Shown in pieces: positions 17,739-24,641 of a stretch of DNA of 64,000 nt (positions are counted from its first letter, which is position 1; each line of letters opens with the position of its first letter). Origin of the DNA: a bacterium HR21 (lineage in GTDB: Bacteria; Bacteroidota; Ignavibacteria; Kapaibacteriales; HRBIN21); assembly GCA_002898295.1 (NCBI GenBank), contig BEHX01000003.1, positions 1-64,000 on the forward strand. The letters run 5' to 3'. The notes beneath the pieces were generated by a model, which made no database searches, had not been told where the DNA came from, and saw nothing but the letters and a program-made list of their open reading frames with translations. The translations under genes were made by a program, and so were the position numbers.

Positions 17739-19103
17739 TTAGACCTCGAGGACAGGCGCATACTGGCGCCAATCGTGCTCTTCGAGATACCGCGTGTCGA
17801 ACTCTCCGGCGATGAAGTCGGGATTGTTCATCATTGCCAAGTGGAAGGGGATTGTGGTAGCAATCCCTTCGACGACAAACTCCTCCAGTGCCCGCCGCAT
17901 TCGGGCAATTGCTTCCTGGCGGGTAGGAGCCACCGCAATGAGCTTGGCAATCAGCGAGTCGTAGTACGGCGGAATCGTGTAGCCTTGGTAGATGTGCGAA
18001 TCCACTCGCACACCCGGTCCTCCGGGGAAATGCAGGCTGGTAATCGTCCCGGGCGAAGGACGGTAGTCGTTGAAGGGGTCTTCAGCATTGATCCGGCACT
18101 CGATGGCATGGAAGCGCGGCGGGGCTGGACGCACACGCAATGGCTCCCCCGCAGCCACACGGATCTGCTCCTTGATAAGGTCTATGCCCCCGATAGCTTC
18201 CTCCGTGACCGGATGCTCAACCTGGATACGGGTGTTCATCTCCATGAAGTAGAAGTTGCGGTCTTTGTCCACGAGGAACTCCACCGTCCCGGCATTGACA
18301 TAGTTGACTGCCCGGGCAACGCGAACTGCCGCTTCCCCCATTGCCTGACGCAGTTCCGGGGTCATGATCGGGGAAGGCGATTCTTCGATGAGCTTCTGGT
18401 GGCGGCGCTGGATGGAGCACTCCCGCTCGTTGAGATGGATAACCGTCCCGTGGTGATCGCCGAAGACCTGAATTTCTATATGCCGAGGCTGCTCGATGAA
18501 CTTCTCCACGTACAGGTCTGGATTGCCGAAGGCAGCTTCTGCCTCATTACGTGCCAGGACAAATGCCCGTTCCAGCTCCTCGTCATTCCGGACCAGGCGC
18601 ATTCCCTTACCCCCTCCGCCCGCGGCTGCCTTCAGCATGATGGGATAGCCCACTTCATGAGCAACCTCCCGTGCCTCCCTGAGCGAGGAGACGACTCCCT
18701 GGCTGCCTGGGATGACTGGCACACCTGCCGCCCGTGCTGTCTCTTTGGCAACCGACTTGTTGCCCATCTTCGCGATTGCCTCGGGGCTCGGTCCGATGAA
18801 GACAAACCCGCAACTTTGGCAAATCTCCGCAAAGGTCTCGTTTTCCGCCAAAAACCCGTAGCCCGGGTGAATTGCATCAGCATTGGTGATCTCCGCCGCG
18901 GCGATAATAGCGGGAATGTTGAGATAACTCTGCTTGCTCGGCGGTGGTCCGATGCACACCGCCTCATCGGCAAAGCGGACATGGAGCGCGTACCGATCTG
19001 CTTCCGAATAGACCGCCACCGTCCGAATGCCCATCTCTCGACAGGCTCGGATAATCCGCAGAGCAATCTCGGAACGGTTCGCAATGAGGACTTTTCGGAA
19101 CAC
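17739..19103 (-). CDS. accC: acetyl-CoA carboxylase biotin carboxylase subunit
   Basis: About 454 residues. It carboxylates biotin using ATP and bicarbonate, the first half-reaction of acetyl-CoA (or another acyl-CoA) carboxylase. [13 protein letters not shown] opens the domain; usually it is ANRGEIA, and here Ser replaces Gly. [14 protein letters not shown] is the Gly-rich ATP loop, and [16 protein letters not shown] is the signature with the catalytic Glu/Arg. I prefer the GTG at 19103, which gives the family's usual N-terminus. A GTG at 19130 adds nine residues but would leave almost no leader after the promoter. AccB is absent; gcvH follows instead. Confidence 0.93.
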   Translation of the reverse strand: MFRKVLIANRSEIALRIIRACREMGIRTVAVYSEADRYALHVRFADEAVCIGPPPSKQSYLNIPAIIAAAEITNADAIHPGYGFLAENETFAEICQSCGFVFIGPSPEAIAKMGNKSVAKETARAAGVPVIPGSQGVVSSLREAREVAHEVGYPIMLKAAAGGGGKGMRLVRNDEELERAFVLARNEAEAAFGNPDLYVEKFIEQPRHIEIQVFGDHHGTVIHLNERECSIQRRHQKLIEESPSPIMTPELRQAMGEAAVRVARAVNYVNAGTVEFLVDKDRNFYFMEMNTRIQVEHPVTEEAIGGIDLIKEQIRVAAGEPLRVRPAPPRFHAIECRINAEDPFNDYRPSPGTITSLHFPGGPGVRVDSHIYQGYTIPPYYDSLIAKLIAVAPTRQEAIARMRRALEEFVVEGIATTIPFHLAMMNNPDFIAGEFDTRYLEEHDWRQYAPVLEV

Positions 19104-19142
19104 TGCCTCTGCTGCGTCCTGCTCGTACACAGACCGCAGGTG

Positions 19143-19150
19143 CGAAATTA
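19143..19150 (-). promoter_or_regulatory. TAATTTCG promoter -7 element for accC
   Basis: Minus-strand TAATTTCG, 40 bases before the preferred GTG start, in the divergent accC/murA gap. Confidence 0.45.
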
Positions 19151-19182
19151 CAAAGATGCAACTCTGTTTGTCGGGAAGCCCC

Positions 19183-19190
19183 TACTTTTG
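19183..19190 (+). promoter_or_regulatory. TACTTTTG promoter -7 element for murA
   Basis: Plus-strand TACTTTTG is a perfect TAnnTTTG, 38 bases before the murA ATG. Back-to-back with the accC element. Confidence 0.55.
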
Positions 19191-19228
19191 CCCCTTGCCA
19201 GAGGTACCCTGAGCGGTGTGGGGAGCGG

Positions 19229-20488
19229 ATGGAAAAATTTCTCATCGCCGGCGGGCGTCGGCTCCAGGGGCAGATTCGAATCTCCGGCGCCAAAAACGCC
19301 GTCCTTGCCCTCGCGCCGGCAACACTCCTGGCGCCGGGCATTCACCGCCTCGGGAATGTGCCGCGCCTTCGGGACGTCATGACCATGATCGAGCTCCTGG
19401 AAGCTCTCGGCTGCACCTGCCGCCTGGAAGGAAGGGAGCTGCTCATCGACACGCGCAGCATCTCTTCCCTCCGGGCACCCCAGGAGATTGTCAGCCGGAT
19501 GCGTGCCTCTTTCTATGTCCTGGGACCGCTGGTGGCACGCTACGGCTACGCTGAGGTCTCGCTACCGGGAGGATGTGCGTGGGGTCCCCGTCCGGTGGAC
19601 CTTCACCTCACCGGATTGCAGCAGCTGGGAGCCACCATCGAGGTGCGCGATGGCTACGTCATCGCCTCTGCTACCCGGCTTCGGGGCACACGGATTGAAC
19701 TCCGCGTCTCCAGTGTCGGCGCCACAGGCAACATCCTCATGGCGGCGGCGCTTGCCGACGGCGAAACAATCCTCCACAACGCTGCCATGGAACCGGAAAT
19801 CGTCCAGTTAGGCGAATACCTCCGCTCCATGGGTGCCCATATCGAAGGGCTGGGGACACCAACGCTCCGGATTGTCGGTGTGTCGGAATTGCGCCCCGCC
19901 TCCGTGGAGGTCATCCCGGACCGCATCGAGGCAGCAACGTTCCTCATTGCCGTGGCGGCAACCGAAGGCGAAGTCACGCTGACAGATGCCTGCGCAGACC
20001 ACCTCACCGCCGTGCTGGAGGCACTGGAAGCCGCCGGCTGCTCGATCACGACCACCGCTTCCAGCATCACGCTCCGGATGGAGACCCTGCCACGTCCGCA
20101 CCCCATCTCTACAGCACCTTACCCGGGCTTTCCCACCGATGTCCAAGCCCAGTGGACGGCATTCATGTTGCGCGCACCCGGCACGTGCCGAATCACCGAC
20201 ACAATCTACCCTGACCGCTTCCAGCATATTCCGGAGCTCCAGCGACTCGGAGCGCGACTGGAACGACAGGGCAATAGCGTCCTGGTCCACGGCGGCTATC
20301 CCCTGGTTGGCACTCGTGTTGTCTCACGCGACCTACGGGCAAGCGCGGCGCTGATTATCGCTGGACTCATTGCCGAGGGATGGACAGAGGTGATCGATAT
20401 CCATCACATCGACCGCGGCTATGAAGCGATCGAGACCAAGCTCCAGGCTCTGGGAGCAGCAATCCACCGGGTGGTACAGGGCGACTAG
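19229..20488 (+). CDS. murA: UDP-N-acetylglucosamine 1-carboxyvinyltransferase
   Basis: A 419-residue EPSP-synthase-fold enzyme that adds enolpyruvate to UDP-GlcNAc, the first committed step of peptidoglycan synthesis and the fosfomycin target. The catalytic cysteine is present, C116 in LPGGCAWGPRP, as is K22 in ISGAKNA. SSVGATGNILMAA and YPGFPTDVQAQ are the family blocks. The fosfomycin-reactive Cys implies a normally sensitive enzyme. The gene stands outside the mraZ-rsmH cluster that lies 2.8 kb further right. Confidence 0.97.
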   Translation: MEKFLIAGGRRLQGQIRISGAKNAVLALAPATLLAPGIHRLGNVPRLRDVMTMIELLEALGCTCRLEGRELLIDTRSISSLRAPQEIVSRMRASFYVLGPLVARYGYAEVSLPGGCAWGPRPVDLHLTGLQQLGATIEVRDGYVIASATRLRGTRIELRVSSVGATGNILMAAALADGETILHNAAMEPEIVQLGEYLRSMGAHIEGLGTPTLRIVGVSELRPASVEVIPDRIEAATFLIAVAATEGEVTLTDACADHLTAVLEALEAAGCSITTTASSITLRMETLPRPHPISTAPYPGFPTDVQAQWTAFMLRAPGTCRITDTIYPDRFQHIPELQRLGARLERQGNSVLVHGGYPLVGTRVVSRDLRASAALIIAGLIAEGWTEVIDIHHIDRGYEAIETKLQALGAAIHRVVQGD

Positions 20489-20492
20489 CCGT

Positions 20493-21653
20493 GTGGTGCT
20501 CCTGGCACTCCTGACCACTCCGCTGTGGGCACAAGGGAAACAGATGCAGGAACTCCAGCGCCATCGCCAGGAGCTCGAAATGCTCCAGCGCTCCATTGCC
20601 GAGCTTCGCCGCCAGCTCAGCGAAAACCAGCAGCAAGCGCAGTCACTCCGCCTCCAACTCCAACGCCTCCAGCGCTACCGCACTCTTCTAGAACGCTCCA
20701 TCGCCTTGACGAACCGAGAACTGCAGCGCTTGGAAGACTCCCTCCAGCGCGTGCGCACCGAACTTGCCTCTCTCAATGCCCGCCGGGACACCCTCGGGGA
20801 ACGCCAGCGCCAGCTCATCCAGGGTTTCTACACCCGCTGGATGTCCGCCTCAGAGCTGGAGCGTCCACCTCTGCGCCACTACATCCGTGCACTCCTCGGG
20901 CATTACCACCACCACGACCAGGCTCTCGCCCGTCGCTCCGACACACTTGCCCAGCTCCGAGAGCAACTCCAGAGCCTGCAGGAACGCCACCGCCGCTGGC
21001 TCCAGCAACGTGAGGAACAGCGCCGAGAGCTCGAACGCACTGTTCGCCGCCAGGAACGCGCCCTGACCGCGCTGCAGCGACATCAACGCACACTCCTCTC
21101 CCTGCTGCAGCGGCGCCAGCAGAGTGCCAAGCACCTCCAACGGATGATCGAACGTCTGGCGGCACGAGCTCAGCGTGCCCACCGCCTCCCCCGAAGCTCT
21201 CCGCAAGCCCGTCCTCTGCCCTCGCCCCCGACGGTCGCAGCCCTTCCTGAACTGCCCTCCTCAGCACCACCACGGAGCTTCCGTTGGCCTTCTTCGTCTC
21301 GCCGTCTGCTGCGCGGGTATGGACTGCAACGAAACCCCGAAACGGGGGTTGCCTGGGAGAATCCCGGAGTTGATATCGCCGCTCCGGAAGGCTCGCCTGT
21401 CCGAGCTGCTGCCCCTGGTGTGGTCAAACTCCTGCAGTGGCTCCCTACCTACCAGAATGTCGTCGTCATCGAACATCCCGGCGGGTTCTATTCCGTCTAT
21501 GCAAACCTCCAGCAGCCGTCGGTCAGTCCGGGAACAACTGTTGAGGAGGGGAGCCTTGTCGGAACTGCAGGTTCAACTCCAGACGGTACAGGCTTTCACT
21601 TCCAGCTGTGGCGTGGACGCCAGCGCCTCAACCCGCTCGAATGGGTCCGATAA
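20493..21653 (+). CDS. EnvC/NlpD-like murein hydrolase activator (coiled coil + M23)
   Basis: A signal-like hydrophobic segment VVLLALLTTPLWAQ is followed by a long coiled coil (about residues 15-220, very rich in Gln, Leu, Arg and Glu), a Pro/Ser linker and a C-terminal LytM/M23 domain (GVDIAAPEGSPVRAAAPGVV, HFQLWRG). In EnvC-type proteins the M23 domain is often inactive and activates amidases at the septum. Here the HxxxD and HxH zinc residues are incomplete (NPGVDIAAP lacks the first His), which supports an activator role. I give the GTG at 20493. An ATG at 20421 would add 24 basic residues before the signal but overlaps murA by 68 bases. Confidence 0.8.
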   Translation: MVLLALLTTPLWAQGKQMQELQRHRQELEMLQRSIAELRRQLSENQQQAQSLRLQLQRLQRYRTLLERSIALTNRELQRLEDSLQRVRTELASLNARRDTLGERQRQLIQGFYTRWMSASELERPPLRHYIRALLGHYHHHDQALARRSDTLAQLREQLQSLQERHRRWLQQREEQRRELERTVRRQERALTALQRHQRTLLSLLQRRQQSAKHLQRMIERLAARAQRAHRLPRSSPQARPLPSPPTVAALPELPSSAPPRSFRWPSSSRRLLRGYGLQRNPETGVAWENPGVDIAAPEGSPVRAAAPGVVKLLQWLPTYQNVVVIEHPGGFYSVYANLQQPSVSPGTTVEEGSLVGTAGSTPDGTGFHFQLWRGRQRLNPLEWVR

Positions 21654-21659
21654 CCCGGC

Positions 21660-22142
21660 TCACTTCCCCGCTTTCCGAACCGCTGCGACTTCCTCCGGCG
21701 TCACGATCCCCCCAGGGTTGCCGAAACTGTTGTAGACATAGGTCAGCACCGCCGCCAAGTCCTGGTCGTTGTACGGTGCCGGCGGCATAACGCCGTTGAA
21801 CTTCTTCCCGTTCACCGTGATAGGACCTGACAGCCCGAAGACCAGGGCGTGAATCACCTTTCGTTTGTCCTGCAGGTAATCGCTCTTGGCCAGTGGCGGA
21901 TATACCCCGGGAATGCCTTGTCCGTTCGCCTGATGGCACGTCTTGCAGTACGAGTCGTAAATCTGTTTGCCGCGCTGCATAGTCTGCGGAGCTACCCCAG
22001 CAACCGTGGGAACCGCCTCCGACTGTGCCACCGAAGGCTGAGAAGCTTTCTCCGAATTTGCCGGCTTCTCCTCTGAGCCCCCACAGGCAAGGGCAAACAC
22101 TCCGAGAAACAGCACTTCGACGAGAATGCGGTACAGTCGCAT
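21660..22142 (-). CDS. lipoprotein cytochrome c (class I, mono-haem)
   Basis: 160 residues. The N-terminal lipoprotein signal ends in FALAC (Cys20) and a Ser/Glu/Pro-rich linker follows. The haem-binding motif CKTCH is at residues 66-70 and the likely axial Met is M118 in FNGVMPP; LAAVLTYVYNSFGN is the usual C-terminal helix. It would carry electrons in the periplasm while anchored to a membrane. It converges on the M23 gene with only 6 bases between the two stops, and a perfect TAATTTTG promoter element lies upstream. Confidence 0.9.
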   Translation of the reverse strand: MRLYRILVEVLFLGVFALACGGSEEKPANSEKASQPSVAQSEAVPTVAGVAPQTMQRGKQIYDSYCKTCHQANGQGIPGVYPPLAKSDYLQDKRKVIHALVFGLSGPITVNGKKFNGVMPPAPYNDQDLAAVLTYVYNSFGNPGGIVTPEEVAAVRKAGK

Positions 22143-22192
22143 CGGACCCCTATACGATTGTGAGACCGAGCTCTACGACGGCTCAGCTGGGA

Positions 22193-22200
22193 CAAAATTA
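22193..22200 (-). promoter_or_regulatory. TAATTTTG promoter -7 element for cytochrome c
   Basis: Minus-strand perfect TAnnTTTG, about 51 bases before the ATG at 22142. Confidence 0.6.
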
Positions 22201-22280
22201 CACCGACCCCATCGTGGTCCCCACTGACGCACATCAACGTCCTGACCGAGCCGTATCAGAAAAGACCCGGCGGGCACGAA

Positions 22281-22943
22281 TCAGTACCGGCGAATGAGCC
22301 CAACGACATACCCGAATACCATCAGGTCCGGATCAGGGGGCTGGAAGCGGATCGGTGCGGTGTGACGCGCCGCGGCGCGGAGTTCCCATCCAGTCGGTGT
22401 ACGGTGAAGGGAGCGCACCACCCATGCACTATTGACCCATGCCACAGCCAGCTGCTCTGCTTCGAGCGCCTCTGATCGGCGAGCAATGACAATATCGCCT
22501 GCACCGATTCCCACCGCACGGAGCCCATCGTCGGGAACAACCAGAGCGAAAAGCTCCTGTTCGGGAAAGAGCGTTGGGTCAACGAAGAGATACCCCTGCG
22601 GCAGACGGAGCGCCTGCTGCGGCTCGAGTACAATACCCGAGCGCAGGAGCGGAACCGATCGACCTTGAGGAACCTGGTACGGTCCCCCAAGACCACCGAG
22701 CGCTTTCTCAGTCAACTGCAGAGTTCGCGCTTGCCCGCGTCCTCGACGCCGAATGTACCCCTTCCGCTCCAGCGCCTTGAGCAGTTCATGAACGGCATTC
22801 GGAGAGCGACAGCCCAGTGCCCGGCAGAGCTCCTGGACCGTCGGAGGAAAACCCTGCTGAGCAATGCTTTCGACAATGTATCGGAGTGCCTGGAGCTGCC
22901 GTCGCGTGAGTCCTCCGACATACTCTCGCTCAGCCCACCGCAT
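22281..22943 (-). CDS. lexA: LexA-family repressor with degenerate (non-catalytic) S24 domain
   Basis: 220 residues from the ATG at 22943 (GTG 22964 and TTG 22976 are alternatives). Residues 1-75 form the LexA winged helix (LTRRQLQALRYIVE, GFPPTVQELCRALGCRSPNAVHELLKALERKGYIRR). Residues about 90-220 align with the S24 peptidase dimerisation domain (YLFVDPTLF, GIGAGDIVIARR, FGYVVGLIRR). The catalytic Ser position (E. coli LexA S119) is Gly140 in PDDGL, the Lys position (K156) is Arg177 in WVVRSL, and the Ala-Gly cleavage site is replaced by RSG. So it should bind DNA and dimerise but not self-cleave. Two palindromic operators overlap its own promoter. Use of the symbol rests on homology, not on proven SOS function. 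Confidence 0.85.
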   Translation of the reverse strand: MRWAEREYVGGLTRRQLQALRYIVESIAQQGFPPTVQELCRALGCRSPNAVHELLKALERKGYIRRRGRGQARTLQLTEKALGGLGGPYQVPQGRSVPLLRSGIVLEPQQALRLPQGYLFVDPTLFPEQELFALVVPDDGLRAVGIGAGDIVIARRSEALEAEQLAVAWVNSAWVVRSLHRTPTGWELRAAARHTAPIRFQPPDPDLMVFGYVVGLIRRY

Positions 22944-22973
22944 GGTGTCCTCGAAGTGTTTCACCGCGCCCGG

Positions 22974-22981
22974 CAAAACTA
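22974..22981 (-). promoter_or_regulatory. TAGTTTTG promoter -7 element for lexA
   Basis: Minus-strand perfect TAnnTTTG, 31 bases before the ATG at 22943. Its first base is also the first base of operator 1, so repressor binding would block it. Confidence 0.6.
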
Positions 22982-22998
22982 CTGAAAGCCTGTTCAGT
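22981..22998. promoter_or_regulatory. LexA-type operator 1 (ACTGAA-N6-TTCAGT)
   Basis: An exact inverted repeat with 6-base arms and a 6-base spacer. It lies directly upstream of and overlapping the lexA -7 element. Binding by the neighbouring LexA-like protein is inferred from position and symmetry. Confidence 0.7.
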
Positions 22999-23011
22999 CT
23001 ACCGGCACGCC

Positions 23012-23029
23012 CCTGAAAATCTATTCAGT
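23012..23029. promoter_or_regulatory. LexA-type operator 2 (CCTGAA-N6-TTCAGT)
   Basis: The same palindrome with one outer mismatch. Its centre is 31 bp from that of operator 1, close to three helical turns, so both face the same side of the DNA. Confidence 0.65.
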
Positions 23030-23110
23030 CTGGCGCGTAGAAGAGGGTGGAGGCGGGAGAGGAAGTAGTTGTAAACATGGAATAACGGCAGCTTGCAGCA
23101 TCGAAATCGG

Positions 23111-23129
23111 CGATTTTTGCAAAAAATCG
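23111..23129. repeat. AT-rich inverted repeat (8-bp arms, 3-base loop)
   Basis: CGATTTTT and AAAAATCG arms around GCA, in the lexA/mraZ intergenic region. It could be a hairpin or a protein site. It is not followed by a T-run on either strand and lies upstream of both genes, so a terminator is unlikely. Confidence 0.4.
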
Positions 23130-23222
23130 CTCATTTTGAGCCGCTTCACCGCGTTCTTCCTACCGTAGGCAGGCACGAATGTGTCAGGAAAGTGGCGTTT
23201 TCCTTTTTCGCGCGGCGAACGG

Positions 23223-23247
23223 TGGGAGAAAGTGGGAGAAGCTCCCA
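23223..23247 (+). promoter_or_regulatory. MraZ-box cluster upstream of mraZ
   Basis: TGGGA, 5 bases, TGGGA, 5 bases, then TCCCA (the inverted form). MraZ is known to bind TGGGN repeats with 5-base spacers ahead of its own gene. The cluster ends 42 bases before the mraZ GTG. The third repeat being inverted is unusual. Confidence 0.65.
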
Positions 23248-23289
23248 CCCCGTGATAGCCGGCATCGTACCACTCAGCGGGACAGCGCC

Positions 23290-23736
23290 GTGGCATTTTT
23301 CAAAGGACAGGAGACCTACTCACTCGACAGCAAGGGACGGGTGAGTCTGCCGGCGAAGATGCGGCGGAGTCTCACGCCCGAGGCACAGGATACCTTCATT
23401 GTGACCCGCGGCGTTGATCGCTGTATTGTTGCCTACCCACTCGATGAGTGGCGCAAGTACGAAGAACGCTTTGCCCGGCTCAACCAGTACAATGAGCAGG
23501 AACGCTTCTTCCTGCGCATGATTCTGGCATGGAGCGAAGAAGTTCAGCTCGATGCACAGCAGCGGTTGATGTTGCCGCGTCGGCATCTGGAATTTGCCGG
23601 CATTACGAACAAAGTGACCATCGTCGGCGTGGTGGACCACATCGAGTTCTGGAATCCCGAGGAATTCGAGCGCTACCTGGCTGGCTTTGCACAATCGTAC
23701 GAAGAGGTTGCAGCCCATGTTATGCGCTCCTCATGA
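23290..23736 (+). CDS. mraZ: transcriptional regulator MraZ
   Basis: 148 residues from the GTG at 23290. MraZ is a DNA-binding dodecamer of two AbrB/SpoVT-like repeats that controls the division and cell-wall (dcw) cluster. Both repeats show the D-x-K/Q-x-R signature: YSLDSKGRVSLPAKMR near residue 12 and VQLDAQQRLMLPRRHL near residue 88. The family length is about 140-150. Upstream TGGGA repeats are its expected target. The stop overlaps the rsmH start (ATGA). A longer frame exists upstream but lacks family similarity. Confidence 0.94.
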   Translation: MAFFKGQETYSLDSKGRVSLPAKMRRSLTPEAQDTFIVTRGVDRCIVAYPLDEWRKYEERFARLNQYNEQERFFLRMILAWSEEVQLDAQQRLMLPRRHLEFAGITNKVTIVGVVDHIEFWNPEEFERYLAGFAQSYEEVAAHVMRSS

Positions 23737-24641
23737 CCGAAGCGGGAACATCGGTGCCATACCATGTGCCGGTCATGGTAGGCGAGGTACTCCACTTCTG
23801 GTTGACCTCGCCCGATGGGATCTACGTGGATGGGACCATCGGCGGGGGTGGGCACACAGCAGCGCTGCTCGAGCACCTCTCACCGAAAGGGCTGGTTATT
23901 GGACTGGATGCCGACCCGGAAGCCATTGCATACTGCCAGCAGCGGTTTGCTCGGGAGCTCACGCAGGGGCGTCTTCGCCTGCTGCGGGCGAACTTTCGGC
24001 AGACATGCGATCTCATGCGCGACATGTGGGGGAAGGTGCAGGGCTTCCTGCTGGATCTGGGAGTGTCGTGGCATCAGGTAGATACCCCCGAGCGGGGGTT
24101 CTCCTTCCGAGCGCGCGGACCTCTGGACATGCGCTTCGGTCCCGACACTCTGCAGACCGCGGAAGCCCTGCTGGCTGCAGCATCGGAGGAAGAGCTCGCG
24201 TCGCTCCTCCGCCGCTATGGCGAGGAGCCCCGCGCACGGGCGATCGCCCGCCGGATTGTGCAGCGCCGGCGGAGCGTCCCGGTGCGCACCACGGCTGACC
24301 TTCGGGCGGTGGTGGAAGAGGTTGTCCCTCCTCCCCACCGCCTGAAGTCCTTAGCCCGCGTCTTCCAAGCCCTCCGGATTGCCGTCAACGATGAGCTCGG
24401 AGCATTACAGGAGGCGCTCGCATGCGCCCCTCTGCTCCTGGCTCCTGGCGGACGGCTCGTCGTCCTCAGCTACCACTCCCTGGAGGACCGGCTTGTCAAA
24501 GAGTTCCTGCGCCGACAATCAACAAGTCCAGTGCCAACCTTCCGGACTCTGACGCCCAAACCCCTCCGCCCCTCAGCGGAGGAAGTGCAGCGCAATCCCC
24601 GCGCTCGCAGCGCTCGGCTACGCGCCGCCGAACGGCTCTGA
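23733..24641 (+). CDS. rsmH: 16S rRNA (cytosine1402-N4)-methyltransferase
   Basis: 302 residues from the ATG at 23733. It methylates N4 of C1402 in 16S rRNA in the P site. YHVPVMVGEVL opens the protein, DGTIGGGGHTAALL is the SAM-binding motif, GFLLDLGVSWHQVDTPERGFSF and DMRF are the signature blocks, and SYHSLEDRLVKEF closes the core. It normally precedes ftsL and ftsI in the dcw cluster, but here the next gene lies on the opposite strand and the two coding ends overlap by 24 bases. The cluster is therefore reduced to mraZ-rsmH at this site. Confidence 0.96.
   Translation: MTEAGTSVPYHVPVMVGEVLHFWLTSPDGIYVDGTIGGGGHTAALLEHLSPKGLVIGLDADPEAIAYCQQRFARELTQGRLRLLRANFRQTCDLMRDMWGKVQGFLLDLGVSWHQVDTPERGFSFRARGPLDMRFGPDTLQTAEALLAAASEEELASLLRRYGEEPRARAIARRIVQRRRSVPVRTTADLRAVVEEVVPPPHRLKSLARVFQALRIAVNDELGALQEALACAPLLLAPGGRLVVLSYHSLEDRLVKEFLRRQSTSPVPTFRTLTPKPLRPSAEEVQRNPRARSARLRAAERL

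Larger units (their letters stand above)
22944..23289. other. divergent intergenic region between lexA and mraZ
   Basis: 346 bases without a gene. From left to right it holds the lexA promoter element and two operators (22974-23028), a purine-rich stretch, an AT-rich hairpin (23111-23129) and the MraZ-box cluster (23223-23247). I see no tRNA, small ORF with a ribosome-binding site, or clear TAnnTTTG element for mraZ. Confidence 0.7.

Noticed and set aside
17709-19382. 557-codon plus-strand open frame opposite accC
   Set aside because: It is antisense to accC. The translation has no recognisable domain.
20421-20492. Longer N-terminus of the EnvC-like protein from the ATG at 20421
   Set aside because: It lies inside murA (68-base overlap). 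It adds a basic stretch that could serve as signal n-region, so it is kept as an alternative but not as the call.
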